DNA from: Halorubrum aethiopicum
Lineage (GTDB): Archaea; Halobacteriota; Halobacteria; Halobacteriales; Haloferacaceae
Length of the DNA stretch: 64,000 bases
Direction: 5' to 3'
Assembly: GCF_001542905.1 (NCBI RefSeq)
Contig: NZ_LOAJ01000001.1
Location: 2,542,001 to 2,606,000, forward strand
Shown here: positions 25,181-34,350 of the stretch, one piece after another
Layout of the letters: each line of letters opens with the position of its first letter
Numbering within the stretch: the first letter of the stretch is position 1
Made by a program: the position numbers and the translations under genes
Notes under the pieces: model-generated
Database searches by the model: none
Seen by the model: the letters and a program-made list of their open reading frames with translations, nothing else
Told to the model about the DNA's origin: nothing

Positions 25181-25741
25181 TCACTCCGCGACCCGCTCGT
25201 AGGTGACGAACGCGAGGTCGCCCTCGCGCTCCCGGTCGAGTTCGACCCACTCGTCGGGGTCCCACGCCGGGAAGCGCGTGTCGCCGTCGGGCGACTCCGG
25301 CACCTCCGTGAGAACCATCCGGTCGGCGAGCGGGAGGAACGCCTCGTAGACGCTCGCGCCGCCGATCACGTACACCTCCTCGACGCCGCGCTCGGTCGCG
25401 GCCGTCCGCGCTCGCGCCGCCGCCTCCTCGACGCCGCCGGCGACGACGACCTCCTCGGGGAGGTCCGGGTCACGCGTCGTCAACACGACGCTCGTCCGGT
25501 CCGGGAGCGGGCCGCCGATCCGGTCGGCGATGCTCTCGTAGGTGACCCGGCCGAGGACCACGGGATGCCCGCTCGTCAGCCGCTTGAAGTGCGCCAGATC
25601 CGCCGGGTAGTGCCACGGCATCCCGCCGTCCGCGCCGATGACGCCGTTCTCCGCGACGGCCGCGACGAGGACGAACGACACGTCGTCGGGGTCGACGGCG
25701 GGATCGACTGCGTCGTCGGTGTCGGAGTCGGTCCCCGCCAT
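25181..25741 (-). CDS. folA: Dihydrofolate reductase
   Basis: A 186-residue DHFR. VAAVAENGVIGADGGMPWHYPADLAHFKRLTSGHPVVLGRVTYES (about 26-70) contains the substrate-binding loop and the NADPH-binding GRxTYES. YVIGGASVYEAFLPLADRMVLTEV (about 123-146) is the second cofactor motif. An acidic 18-residue N-terminal extension precedes it. It reduces dihydrofolate produced by thymidylate synthase. ATG 25741 overlaps the stop of the thymidylate synthase gene (TGATG), so the two enzymes of the cycle are translationally coupled. Confidence 0.93.
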   Translation of the reverse strand: MAGTDSDTDDAVDPAVDPDDVSFVLVAAVAENGVIGADGGMPWHYPADLAHFKRLTSGHPVVLGRVTYESIADRIGGPLPDRTSVVLTTRDPDLPEEVVVAGGVEEAAARARTAATERGVEEVYVIGGASVYEAFLPLADRMVLTEVPESPDGDTRFPAWDPDEWVELDREREGDLAFVTYERVAE

Positions 25742-26769
25742 CACTCCGCGACCGCGAACGAGATCCCCTCGGCGCAGTCGTAGTCGACGACCTCGACGTC
25801 GTCGTAGGTCAGTTCGTCGAGCGGCACGTCCGCGATCTCGATCCGGGGGCGCTCGCGGGGCTCGCGAGAGAGCTGTTCGAGGAGGCCGGGGACGTGGTCG
25901 TACCCCTCCTCGCCGTCGGCCTCAGCGGGGGCGGCGTCCTCGAGCCAGGCCTTGACGTCGCGGTAGTCGGCCTTCCCCTCCGCGTCCGCGAGCCGCGCCT
26001 GGAGCGCGGGGAGGTTCTCGCCGTACCACGCGCCGCGGTCGCCCCGGCCGCAGTAGGCGTGCGCGTCGACGATCGTGTGGCCGAACTCGCCGACCTCGAA
26101 CCCGGTCCGTTGTGCGAGCGCGTTCGCGAGCAGCGCGTACGCCGCGACGTTGAACGGGACGCCGAGTGCGATGTCGCCGGACCGCTGGGTGAGATGGAGG
26201 TTGAGCCTCCCGCCCTGGACGTTGACGACGAAGGTGTAGTGACACGGCGGCAGCGTCGAGACGGTCGCGTTCGCGGGGTGCCACGCGTTCACCACCATCC
26301 GGCGGGAGTTCGGGTTCTCCTCGAGCGTGTCGAGCACGTAGGCGATCTGGTCGAAGGTTCGCCGCGTCGTCCCGTCCGCGTCCTCCTCGACGGTCACCCA
26401 GCGGTGACCGTCCTCGGGCCACGTCTCGCCGGGGAGCGCGTCGCCGTCGTCCGGCACCGGGTACCGCCGCCAGAACCGGCCGTACGCCGTGTCGAGACGG
26501 CCCTCCTCGTCGGCCCAGGCGTCCCAGATCTTCGTCTCCTCGCGGAGGTTCTCGATGTGCTCCTCTCCGGAGAGATACCAGATCACCTCGTGGATGAGCG
26601 AGTTCCAGCGGTAGCCGTCCATCCGCTTCGTCGTGAGAAGCGGGAACCCCTCCGCGAGGTCGACGGTGTAGCCGGCGCTGAACGTCGCGATCGTGTCCAC
26701 GCCGGTCCGGTTCGGCTTGTACGTGCCCGTCGAGAGCGCGTCGTCGACGAGGTCGAGGTACTGTTGCAT
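25741..26769 (-). CDS. thyA: Thymidylate synthase (ThyA type)
   Basis: A 342-residue thymidylate synthase that methylates dUMP with methylene-tetrahydrofolate. Visible marks: NRTGVDTIATFSAGYTVDL near the start, the phosphate-binding Arg in ENPNSRRMVVNAW (about 183-195), the catalytic Cys in LPPCHYTFVVNVQ (about 206-218), and RSGDIALGVPFNVAAYALL (about 230-248). The C-terminal third has haloarchaeal acidic inserts. ATG 26769 (MQQYLDLVDDAL) fits the family start. It is upstream of and coupled to folA. Confidence 0.93.
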   Translation of the reverse strand: MQQYLDLVDDALSTGTYKPNRTGVDTIATFSAGYTVDLAEGFPLLTTKRMDGYRWNSLIHEVIWYLSGEEHIENLREETKIWDAWADEEGRLDTAYGRFWRRYPVPDDGDALPGETWPEDGHRWVTVEEDADGTTRRTFDQIAYVLDTLEENPNSRRMVVNAWHPANATVSTLPPCHYTFVVNVQGGRLNLHLTQRSGDIALGVPFNVAAYALLANALAQRTGFEVGEFGHTIVDAHAYCGRGDRGAWYGENLPALQARLADAEGKADYRDVKAWLEDAAPAEADGEEGYDHVPGLLEQLSREPRERPRIEIADVPLDELTYDDVEVVDYDCAEGISFAVAE

Positions 26770-26917
26770 CGTGTGTCGTGGGGAGTCGCCCCGACGCTTA
26801 CGGCGTCGGCGCGATCGGTCTGTCGGAACCCACGCGTCGCAAAACATAAACCTACGTCCTTTGGGATCCGTTCGCCCGACCGCAGCAACTAACCTCGCGC
26901 CGCCCGGAGTGGCCGAC

Positions 26918-28126
26918 ATGGTAATCGATCCGTTCGGGCTCGAGCGGTGGTTCGCGAAGTACGAACACGAGGCGGACGTCATGCTCGCCGAGAGCGGGAT
27001 CCGGTCGCTCGAGGCGGACCGGTTCGACCTCGACCCCGGCGAGGTAGGGTACGTGATCCCCACGAACGGCGACCCGGAGTTCCGCGCCCGCGTCGGCGAC
27101 CGGTACGGCCGGAGCGCCGACGAGGTCCTGTTCACCTGCGGCACCCAGGAGGCGAACTTCCTGACGTTCCTCTCGCTCGTCGCCTCGAGCGACCCCGTCG
27201 GCGACGACGGGATCGGATCCGGCTCGCACGCCGTCGTCGTCACGCCGACCTACCAGGCGCTCCACGCCGTGCCCGATGCGTTCGGCGAGGTCACCCGCGT
27301 GGAACTCTCCCCGCCGGAGTGGGAGCTTGACCCCGACGCGGTCGCGGACGCGGTCCGCGAGGACACGGCGGTCGTCGTCGTGAACAACCCGAACAACCCG
27401 ACCGGCCGCTATCACGCCGAGGAGCGGGTGCGGGAGGTGTACGACGTGGCCGTCGAGAACGACGCCTACCTGCTGTGTGACGAGGTGTACCGGCTGCTCG
27501 CGTCGTCCCCGCAGGAGCCGGTGGCGAGCTTCGGCGCGCACGGGATATCGACGACGAGCCTGACGAAGGCGTACGGGCTCTCCGGCCTGCGGTTCGGCTG
27601 GATCGCCGGGCCGGAGCCGGTCGTCGAGCGCGCCTGGCGGTGGAAGGACTACACCACCATCTCGCCGAGCATCTTCGGCCAGCACGTCGCGAAACAGGCA
27701 CTCGGCCGGCGCGAGGAGCGGATCTTGGCGGAGAACCGCGAACTGGCCGACGGGAACCGCGAGCGGATCGCGGCGTGGGTGGACCGCCACGGGCTGGAGT
27801 GGCACGAGCCCGCCTCCGTCAACGCCTTCCCGACGATCCCCGAGGGGTTCGCGGACGCCCGCGAGTTCTGTCGGACCGTCGTCGAGGAGGCGGGCGTCGT
27901 GCTCGCGCCCGGCGACCTCTTCGGGTTCCCGGACCGCTTCCGGATCGGCTTCGGGCACCGACGGGAGACCCTCGAGGAGGGGCTCGACCGGGTGAGCGCG
28001 GTCATCGAGGCGCACGCGGAGGGCGACGTGGAGGCGAACGACGGCGCGGAGACGGACGACCGCGCGGAGGCGAACAAAGGGACGGAGACGGCCGACGACC
28101 CGGTCCCGGACGGAGGGAGCCGCTGA
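26918..28126 (+). CDS. Class I/II PLP-dependent aminotransferase
   Basis: A 402-residue fold-type I aminotransferase. [19 protein letters not shown] (about 150-168) is the cofactor/substrate loop. CDEVYRLL (about 187-194) holds the Asp pairing with the PLP pyridine. The Schiff-base Lys is in [17 protein letters not shown] (about 209-225), and the carboxylate-binding Arg is near [14 protein letters not shown] (about 338-351). The last 35-40 residues are an acidic repetitive tail. ATG 26918 starts [12 protein letters not shown]. Substrate probably aspartate/aromatic type, not resolved. A small membrane protein starts directly at the stop codon. Confidence 0.85.
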   Translation: MVIDPFGLERWFAKYEHEADVMLAESGIRSLEADRFDLDPGEVGYVIPTNGDPEFRARVGDRYGRSADEVLFTCGTQEANFLTFLSLVASSDPVGDDGIGSGSHAVVVTPTYQALHAVPDAFGEVTRVELSPPEWELDPDAVADAVREDTAVVVVNNPNNPTGRYHAEERVREVYDVAVENDAYLLCDEVYRLLASSPQEPVASFGAHGISTTSLTKAYGLSGLRFGWIAGPEPVVERAWRWKDYTTISPSIFGQHVAKQALGRREERILAENRELADGNRERIAAWVDRHGLEWHEPASVNAFPTIPEGFADAREFCRTVVEEAGVVLAPGDLFGFPDRFRIGFGHRRETLEEGLDRVSAVIEAHAEGDVEANDGAETDDRAEANKGTETADDPVPDGGSR

Positions 28127-28393
28127 ATGGGGCTCGTCGGCGACCTCAAGGACGACCTCGTCGGGCTCGTCAGGAACCCGACGGACGAACAGAAGGCGAT
28201 CCTGGTCGCGATCGTCGCCATCGCGGTCGCGGACCGCTACTTCCTCTGGATCGACTTCCCGTTCGTGGTGCGGACGACCGCCGCCGTCGGGGTGGGGTTC
28301 CTCGCGCTGTTCGCCGCCAGCTACCTGCTCACCGGGCACCTCGTCCCGCCGGACGAGGACGACGAGGAGTACGACGACGAGCTCGACCCGTAG
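28127..28393 (+). CDS. Small membrane protein
   Basis: An 88-residue protein whose ATG follows the aminotransferase TGA with no gap. An amphipathic N-terminus (NPTDEQKA at about 18-25) is followed by two hydrophobic helices (about 25-40 and 48-68) and a very acidic C-terminal tail of Asp/Glu. Function not recognised; probably co-transcribed with the aminotransferase. Confidence 0.7.
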   Translation: MGLVGDLKDDLVGLVRNPTDEQKAILVAIVAIAVADRYFLWIDFPFVVRTTAAVGVGFLALFAASYLLTGHLVPPDEDDEEYDDELDP

Positions 28394-28451
28394 CTCACCT
28401 CGATCGGCGGGTGACGACGTTTCCGCACCGTCCCCACGGCGTTCCAAACCG

Positions 28452-28458
28452 TTTATAC
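28452..28458 (+). promoter_or_regulatory. TATA element of the aIF5A gene
   Basis: GTTTATACCC at 28451-28460 lies about 27 nt before the ATG at 28482, the spacing expected if transcription starts at or near the start codon (leaderless mRNA). Confidence 0.6.
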
Positions 28459-28481
28459 CCGCGCCGGGGGAAACCCGGTGT

Positions 28482-28859
28482 ATGCCGCGAGAGCAGAAGC
28501 AGGTTCGAGAACTCCAGGAGGGGAGCTACGTCATGATGGACGACTCGCCCTGTAAGATCAACCACTACAGCACCGCCAAGCCCGGTAAACACGGGAGCGC
28601 CAAGGCTCGAGTCGAGGGGAAGGGCGTCTTCGACGAGAAGAAGCGCTCGCTCTCCCAGCCGGTCGACGCGAAGGTGTGGGTGCCGATCATCGAGCGGAAG
28701 CAGGGCCAGGTCGTCTCCGTCTCCGGCGACGACGCGCAGGTCATGGACCTGGACACCTACGAGACGTTCACGATGCGGATCCCCGAGGGCGAGGACTTCT
28801 CCTCGGACGACACCATCGAGTACCTGGAGTACGAGGGCCAGCGCAAGGTCGTCGGGTAG
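28482..28859 (+). CDS. Translation initiation factor 5A (aIF5A)
   Basis: A 125-residue aIF5A. The hypusination loop is [13 protein letters not shown] (about 31-43), with K36 as the modified lysine. The N-terminal SH3-like and C-terminal OB-like domains have normal length. aIF5A assists ribosomes stalled at difficult peptide bonds. The agmatinase-family gene starts 4 bp after the stop, a meaningful pairing because hypusine is made from a polyamine or agmatine precursor. Confidence 0.95.
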   Translation: MPREQKQVRELQEGSYVMMDDSPCKINHYSTAKPGKHGSAKARVEGKGVFDEKKRSLSQPVDAKVWVPIIERKQGQVVSVSGDDAQVMDLDTYETFTMRIPEGEDFSSDDTIEYLEYEGQRKVVG

Positions 28860-28863
28860 TCGG

Positions 28864-29688
28864 ATGTTCCCCGGAGCGACCGCCGACCGCGACGCGGCCT
28901 CGTACGTGGTCGTCGGCGCTCCCCTCGACGCCACGACCACGTTCCAACCCGGCACCCGGTTCGGACCCGACCGGGTCCGGCGCTTCTCCGAGACCTACGA
29001 CGACTACGACCGGCGAACGGACAGTCACTTCTCCGCGCTCGGCGTCCACGACGCGGGCGACGTCGCCCCCTGGGACGACACGCGCGAGTACCTCGATCAC
29101 CTCGCCGCCGAACTCAGAAGCGTCGTCCTCGACGGCGCGATCCCGCTCGCGCTCGGCGGGGAACACACCGTCACCTACGCCGGCGTCGAGGCGGTCACCC
29201 CGGACACGCTCGTCGTCGTCGACGCCCACCTCGACCTCCGGGCGGAGTACGCCGGCAACCCGTGGAACCACGCCTGCGTCACCCGCCACGCGCTCGACGT
29301 CGTCGACCGCGCGGTGATCGTCGGCGCACGAACCGGCTCCCCGGAGGAGTGGGACCGCGCCGCGGAGGACGACGTGGAGGTCGTCGCGCCCGAGGACGCT
29401 CGCGGCTGGCTCGACGACCTCGATCCGGGCCGGTTCGCCGACGGGTCGACGTACCTCTCCGTCGACGTCGACGGGGTCGACCCGGGATTCGCGCCCGGCA
29501 CCGGAACGATGGAGCCGTTCGGGCTCCACCCGCGCGAGGTCCGCGACCTCGTGCGGACGGTCGCGCCGCACGCCGAGGGCTTCGACGTCGTCGAAGTGAA
29601 CGACCGCGACGACGGCCAGGCCGCGGCGCTGGGGGGAAAACTGCTCCGGGAGTTCGTTCACTCACACGCCGCGGGCTCGTCGGCGTAG
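28864..29688 (+). CDS. speB: Agmatinase / ureohydrolase family protein
   Basis: A 274-residue Mn-dependent ureohydrolase. Metal ligands are visible in LGGEHT (about 97-102), VVDAHLDLR (about 118-126) and VDVDGVDPGFAPGTGTMEPFG (about 199-219). It should release urea from agmatine or an agmatine-derived group. Adjacent to aIF5A with 4 bp spacing. In Haloferax a speB-like gene has been linked to hypusine formation through an agmatine-derived intermediate (as recalled from published work), so this enzyme may finish aIF5A modification rather than make putrescine. Confidence 0.88.
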   Translation: MFPGATADRDAASYVVVGAPLDATTTFQPGTRFGPDRVRRFSETYDDYDRRTDSHFSALGVHDAGDVAPWDDTREYLDHLAAELRSVVLDGAIPLALGGEHTVTYAGVEAVTPDTLVVVDAHLDLRAEYAGNPWNHACVTRHALDVVDRAVIVGARTGSPEEWDRAAEDDVEVVAPEDARGWLDDLDPGRFADGSTYLSVDVDGVDPGFAPGTGTMEPFGLHPREVRDLVRTVAPHAEGFDVVEVNDRDDGQAAALGGKLLREFVHSHAAGSSA

Positions 29689-29737
29689 CGTCCGACGGTC
29701 GACGGCCGGCGGAGTCGCGCGTTCCGTGGTTCGTCTC

Positions 29738-29989
29738 TCAGCGGAGTTCGGAGAGCCGACTGCGGGCGGCCGCGACCGCCTCCATCGCGTCGATCCACTC
29801 GCGGGTGTCCGTACACCAGACCCGGTCGCCCTCGACGCTGACGCAGAACACCGACTCCGAGGACGGCGAGATGGTCACGTCGTCGACGTCCGGCCGGTCG
29901 CCGAGGTAGGCGTCGATCAGGCGTCTGGCCGTCTCGGCCTCCGAACGGAGGCGGTTCCCGGAGGCGTACTCGATGGCTATCTCGGCCAT
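29738..29989 (-). CDS. Small Rdx/SelT-like protein lacking the CxxC motif
   Basis: An 83-residue protein starting at ATG 29989. The order AEIAIEYASGNRL, ARRLIDAYLGD, DDVTISPSSESVFCVSVEGDRVWCTDT resembles the thioredoxin-like Rdx family, which typically has an N-terminal strand ending in C-x-x-C, a helix, and a GVFEVRVDGELVWS-like hairpin. Here the CxxC position reads ASGN, so redox activity of the usual kind is not expected. It is convergent with the agmatinase gene. The family call is by eye only. Confidence 0.5.
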   Translation of the reverse strand: MAEIAIEYASGNRLRSEAETARRLIDAYLGDRPDVDDVTISPSSESVFCVSVEGDRVWCTDTREWIDAMEAVAAARSRLSELR

Positions 29990-30201
29990 ACTCGATCCAC
30001 GGATGTACACGATTAATAACTACTGTTTACGGGCAGCGATTGCGGGGACCGGAGAGGCGGGACGACGCACCGTCGGGGCGGGGCTCCTCGACGACGAGGG
30101 ATCGGCGGCGGCGGACGGCCGAACGGAAACGCCTCGTCGGTCCTGGCGGCGTCGGTCAGCTCGACCCGTGGGGCTATATCCCCCGACGGGTATTGCCGAC
30201 C

Positions 30202-31527
30202 ATGGCCACACCGATTCACGAGCGACCGGCCGATCTGCTGTCGGAACTCGTTCGATTCGAGACCGTGAACCCGCCTGGCGACGAGCGTGCCTGTATCGAG
30301 TACATCGACGGCCTTCTGACCGAGGCGGGGATAGCGACCGAGACGCTGGCCGCCGATCCGGAGCGACCCAATCTGCTCGCCCGCCTGCCGGGCGGGGACG
30401 CGCCGACGCTGCTGATGCAGGGCCACGTCGACGTGGTCCCGACGGACGGCCAGGAGTGGGACGAGCCGCCGTTTTCCGGCACACGGAAGGACGGATTCGT
30501 CTGGGGCCGCGGCGCGCTGGACATGAAGGGGGGCGTCGCGATGATGGTCGCGGCGATGCTTCGGGCCGCCGAGGAGGGGGTCGAACCCGCGGGCGACGTG
30601 CTGTTGGCGGTGCTCTCCGACGAGGAGACGGGCGGCGACGTCGGCGCAAGGTATCTCGTCGAGAACCATCCCGAGCGCTTCGCGGACGTGGAGTACGCGA
30701 TCGGCGAGTTCGGCGGCTTCCCGCTGCGCGTCGACGGGACGGAGTTCTACCCGATCCAGGTGGCGGAAAAGCGGGTCTGCTGGCTCGAGGCGACGGTGAC
30801 CGGCCGCGGCGGCCACGCCTCTCGGCCGCAGCGCGACGGCGCGATGCACGCGCTCGGGGAGCTGCTCACCCGATTGACCGAACAGCGCCTGCCCGTCCGC
30901 ATCACGCCGCCCGCCCGGGAGTTCGTCGAGGCGCTCGCCGCCGAGGCCGAACCCGAGCGAGCCGAGCAGTTGCGGGGACTGTTGGACCCCGAACGCACCG
31001 ACGAGATCCTGGACGAGCTCGGCCCCGTCGCCGAGCGGTTGGACCCGATGCTTCACAACACGGTGAGCCCGACGGTCGTCGACGGCGGCGGGAAGGTGAA
31101 CGTCCACCCGGCGGAGATCGACCTCCGCCTCGACGCGCGGCTGCTCCCGGGCGTGACGCCCGAGGAGTTCCTCGAGGAGGTCCGGGAGGTCGTCGGCGAC
31201 ATCGAGGGCGTCGAGTTCGAGGTCACGCGGTTCGACGGCGGCGAGGGCAAGCGCGTCGACATGGGGCTGTTCGATCTGCTGTGCGACTCCCTGACGGAGA
31301 ACCACCCCGAGGCCGTCCCTGTCCCGTTCCTGCTCACCGGCGCGACCGACGGGCGGTTCTTCGAGCAGCTGGACGTCCAGCCCTACGGGTACACCCCGCT
31401 GAAGCTCCCACCGACGTTCGAGTTCGAGGCGCTGGTCCACGCCGCGAACGAGCGCGTTCCCGCCGAGGCCATCGCGTTCGGAACCGACACCCTCTCGACG
31501 GTGATCCGGGAGTACGGCTCCGCGTAG
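30202..31527 (+). CDS. M20-family deacylase/peptidase (ArgE/DapE-like)
   Basis: A 441-residue zinc hydrolase. QGHVDVVPTDG (about 74-84) holds the first metal His and Asp. GRGALDMKGGVAMMVAA (about 108-124) holds the bridging Asp, and SDEETGGDVGA (about 141-151) the catalytic Glu-Glu. A lid domain with GRGGHASRPQRDGAMHA (about 206-222) follows. Probably removes an acyl group from an amino acid (ArgE/DapE/succinyl-diaminopimelate type). ATG 30202 begins MATPIHERPADLL, just where the family starts. It is the last gene before the genomic island. Confidence 0.83.
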   Translation: MATPIHERPADLLSELVRFETVNPPGDERACIEYIDGLLTEAGIATETLAADPERPNLLARLPGGDAPTLLMQGHVDVVPTDGQEWDEPPFSGTRKDGFVWGRGALDMKGGVAMMVAAMLRAAEEGVEPAGDVLLAVLSDEETGGDVGARYLVENHPERFADVEYAIGEFGGFPLRVDGTEFYPIQVAEKRVCWLEATVTGRGGHASRPQRDGAMHALGELLTRLTEQRLPVRITPPAREFVEALAAEAEPERAEQLRGLLDPERTDEILDELGPVAERLDPMLHNTVSPTVVDGGGKVNVHPAEIDLRLDARLLPGVTPEEFLEEVREVVGDIEGVEFEVTRFDGGEGKRVDMGLFDLLCDSLTENHPEAVPVPFLLTGATDGRFFEQLDVQPYGYTPLKLPPTFEFEALVHAANERVPAEAIAFGTDTLSTVIREYGSA

Positions 31528-31676
31528 GAGGAACGGCCGGCTTCCAGCGTTCGAATTCCGGATACCTGCCTCGACCGGAGGCGGACGACGTGGCGGACGC
31601 CTTCGGGACACGCCGGCGGCAGCCTCGGGACGGTGCGGGTTCCTCGTTACCCGTGGTCGCAGAGTGGGGTGAAAAC

Positions 31677-31690
31677 GGGCCGGCACGAAT
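31677..31690. other. Left attachment site of the island (copy of tRNA-Pro 3' end)
   Basis: GGGCCGGCACGAAT matches exactly, and in the same orientation, the 14 nt at 45451-45464 that form the 3' end of tRNA-Pro. It lies 150 bp after the last GC-rich core gene. This is the direct repeat expected from tyrosine-recombinase integration into a tRNA gene. Confidence 0.75.
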
Positions 31691-31759
31691 GCTCCGAGGC
31701 ACTCGGCGCGTCTACGTGCCTGAAAGCGAGAAGAGTCCTCGTCCGAGTGGCAGTGGGGG

Positions 31760-32746
31760 TTATCCGCTCGTTTCGTTCACCACTGTGATATTCGACTCAT
31801 TGGGATCGATCGCGACGCTATCGGTCCGTACGATCGTATTGGATCCATCGGCTGACCCGTTTTCGTCGATCATTTTGATGTTTGATTCGTCGATCTGTAT
31901 CTCTACCCACGTGTGAGCGACGGTCTCCGAATCGAGATCGACGGTCAGCATGACTGTACTTCCGCTCTCGTCCGGATGCTCGAGTTTGATATCGACGTGC
32001 TCGTCGGCAGTTGCCTCCACGACCGTTGCCTCCAACTCTGTCGCGTCTATGTGTGTCTGAACGTTGTAGCTGGCCTGCTCGTCGGCCACGATGAGACGTT
32101 CTATCAGCTCCCGGTCGTCTCGTTCCAACACACCGATGTCGTTGCTGTAGTTCAACTCTACCGCGTCGAGATCGGGACGCGTAGTCTGGACCGTGATCGT
32201 CTCGTTGGTCCGGTTCACCGTTCCCCGAACCAACGGAAGGCAGTCGTCAGTGGGTCGGACGCGGATCCCGGCAATATCCAGCGGCTCCTCGCGTGCTGTG
32301 GACTCGTAGTACTGATTAACCCGTACCTCCAGCTGGCTGTACTCGCTAAGCCCGACGCGATCGCCGGTCTGTTCAACGATGAGTTCGGCAAGCCGTTGAC
32401 GGCCGATCTCGTCGACGACCGAACCATTATGATGGGAAACGAGGGTGACGGTCACGTCTTCGACCCGATGGCTGGTACCGTTTCGCTCCGTACTGTTCAG
32501 ACGGAGAGCGCCGCCACACGTACGTTGAGCCTGGTGTAAGGTGTACTCGTCTCCGTCAGTCTGGGTTAGTGAGCCGTTGAACTGCTGCTGGTCTCCGTTC
32601 AGTTGCGCTACGTTGTCTTCATCGGCGGGATTGCCTGTCGCTTCCGGGGACAGGGTAGCTCCCGCGATGACGGCGATACCACTGGCAGCGAGCAGTACAG
32701 TCGCGATACTGAGGGCGTATATCGTGAGTCTGTAGTCACGTTGCAT
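31760..32746 (-). CDS. Predicted membrane-anchored exported protein
   Basis: A 328-residue protein: MQRDYRLTIYALSIATVLLAASGIAVIAGATL is a signal-anchor helix (about 6-30). The rest is hydrophilic and acidic with about ten N-x-S/T sites, typical of haloarchaeal surface proteins. No known enzymatic motif is visible. ATG 32746 is preferred to GTG 32764. It is the first gene of the lower-GC island, divergent from another exported protein of similar style (33006). Function unknown. Confidence 0.7.
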   Translation of the reverse strand: MQRDYRLTIYALSIATVLLAASGIAVIAGATLSPEATGNPADEDNVAQLNGDQQQFNGSLTQTDGDEYTLHQAQRTCGGALRLNSTERNGTSHRVEDVTVTLVSHHNGSVVDEIGRQRLAELIVEQTGDRVGLSEYSQLEVRVNQYYESTAREEPLDIAGIRVRPTDDCLPLVRGTVNRTNETITVQTTRPDLDAVELNYSNDIGVLERDDRELIERLIVADEQASYNVQTHIDATELEATVVEATADEHVDIKLEHPDESGSTVMLTVDLDSETVAHTWVEIQIDESNIKMIDENGSADGSNTIVRTDSVAIDPNESNITVVNETSG

Positions 32747-33005
32747 GATTCTTGCTTCCTTCACACCGCTTGTGTTGTGTCATTGGTTGGTCCGACGACA
32801 GCCGGGCGGGAACTGACGGAACGGCCACGGGTACCGTGGAGACGGACTCGGCCGATTGCGGGCGGTCGTCCGACTGCGTCACTTCACGCTTGTAAGAAAG
32901 TCCGTATAACTCACAGTTGGAAACGGCTAGTGAACACGCCTGAAACGCGTTTCACAGGTGTTTCAGGCGTTGAAAACGCTGAAAATCATCAGATTCATAC
33001 TGCCG

Positions 33006-33662
33006 ATGTTTCGAAAGTCAACCATGCCCCAGGTCCCCTATTCCCGAGTGGTGCTGGTCCTCTCGCTAGCCGTCCTCGCAAGCAGTATTGCAGTGTTTGG
33101 CAGCGCTACTGGCATCACTCCGGACAAAACCCACGAGTTCACTATTGAGGATGGTGCGTTCGTCGTTACAACCGGTAGTGGCCAGCACGTGCTGGTCGAA
33201 GACGCTCACACGATCAATCGAATCGAGATCAGCCATGAAGACAGCCGCTACCTCGTTCAAACAGTCAACCACGGCCCACCCCCGGTAGACGCGCAGACAC
33301 GCTTGCGTGTACGGCAGATCGTCACGTCCGCCGAGATCGTCGGCAGCGATGTCCCACCGGCGAACAGTGCTGCGTATACTGTCCGTCGGATCCCGTCACG
33401 CCTCCCCAGCGATCGTGCGGCAGTCATCGGAGCAACAGCGAACGAATCCCTACAGACGGTGATCTCTCCTAACGCCTCCGCGTTCACTGTCCGACAAAAT
33501 GACGGCAGCATCGTTTTCGAGCGGCGCGAATCGTGGTGGAGTGGCGATCGGATGCTCGTCGTCGTGACGCCGAACGAATCCGGAACACGGTACAGTACTG
33601 TGGTTAATCTCCGCACCGAGACCGTCGAATCACTCGTTCGACTCGACAGAGGTGACCGATGA
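33006..33662 (+). CDS. Predicted membrane-anchored exported protein
   Basis: A 218-residue protein with a hydrophobic helix VVLVLSLAVLASSIAVFGSA (about 15-34) near the start and an extracellular hydrophilic region ending WWSGDRMLVVVTPNESGTRYSTVVNL. Start may also be ATG 33024. The TGA overlaps the ATG of a 47-codon frame, which in turn overlaps the membrane HTH gene, so three frames appear translationally coupled. Function unknown; it could be the external sensor of a membrane regulator. Confidence 0.65.
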   Translation: MFRKSTMPQVPYSRVVLVLSLAVLASSIAVFGSATGITPDKTHEFTIEDGAFVVTTGSGQHVLVEDAHTINRIEISHEDSRYLVQTVNHGPPPVDAQTRLRVRQIVTSAEIVGSDVPPANSAAYTVRRIPSRLPSDRAAVIGATANESLQTVISPNASAFTVRQNDGSIVFERRESWWSGDRMLVVVTPNESGTRYSTVVNLRTETVESLVRLDRGDR

Positions 33663-33802
33663 GAAATATCGGCCCCACCTACAATCGGATTGATCTCCGT
33701 GGTCAGACACTGGTACAGTTCCTCTTCGTCACCAGCCAAACCGAACCCCCGGAGTGGGGAAGACTCAGGTCGATCAACGGTCACACCGGTGAAACGAGAT
33801 GA
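33659..33802 (+). CDS. 47-residue small ORF coupled on both sides
   Basis: The frame ATG 33659 to TGA 33802 encodes MRNIGPTYNRIDLRGQ... ending HTGETR. Its start overlaps the upstream stop (ATGA) and its stop overlaps the downstream start (ATGA). Double overlap is the usual sign of a translated operon member, but the peptide has no recognisable domain and could be the remnant of a longer gene. Confidence 0.4.
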   Translation: MRNIGPTYNRIDLRGQTLVQFLFVTSQTEPPEWGRLRSINGHTGETR

Positions 33803-34350
33803 CACAGATATCTTCCCGACCGCGCTCTGAACTCCTCGCTGTCGGTATCTTTGTCACTGCTGTAACGATCCTCGTCACGCAGTTCATAAGCGCAACGCCA
33901 GCCGCCGTCGCGGTTGGTGACGAGAGTACACGAATTGGGAATCTCGGATGGCAATTCACGCTCCGCGACGTGGCCCTCATTACTATTTCAGCGTATGCCG
34001 CCGGCGGAAGCACGATCGTACTCCTCAACGAGACAGATTCGACATCGTCGACGATCGCGGACACCAAGCAAACGAACGCTTCCACACAGCAGTCTACCAG
34101 CGAGTCCAGTAACGAGCTACTCGAGGCCCGCCGAGAAGAGTGGGAAACCGTTTCGGAACGACTCACGAGTAATGAGGAGCTGGTTTATCAAACGGTACTC
34201 GAGGCCGACGGTGTCCTACCACAGAGCGAGATAGTTGACCGAACAGACCTCTCAAAAGCGACAGTCAGCCGTACGCTCGATAGTCTGGAGGCGAAAAACC
34301 TCGCCGAGCGGAAGCGCCACGGCATGGGGAACACGGTACTGCTTACGTAG
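33799..34350 (+). CDS. Membrane-anchored winged-helix regulator
   Basis: A 183-residue protein. Two hydrophobic helices occupy about 11-30 and 52-74 with a short extracellular loop between. A Ser/Thr-rich linker follows (about 78-105), then a winged helix: EELVYQTVLEADGVLPQSEIVDRTDLSKATVSRTLDSLEAKNLAERKRHGMGNTV (about 126-180), with the recognition helix around LSKATVSRTLDSLE. This haloarchaeal layout ties a MarR/TrmB-like DNA-binding domain to the membrane. Coupled to an exported protein upstream, it probably senses an external signal and controls this locus. Confidence 0.78.
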   Translation: MTQISSRPRSELLAVGIFVTAVTILVTQFISATPAAVAVGDESTRIGNLGWQFTLRDVALITISAYAAGGSTIVLLNETDSTSSTIADTKQTNASTQQSTSESSNELLEARREEWETVSERLTSNEELVYQTVLEADGVLPQSEIVDRTDLSKATVSRTLDSLEAKNLAERKRHGMGNTVLLT

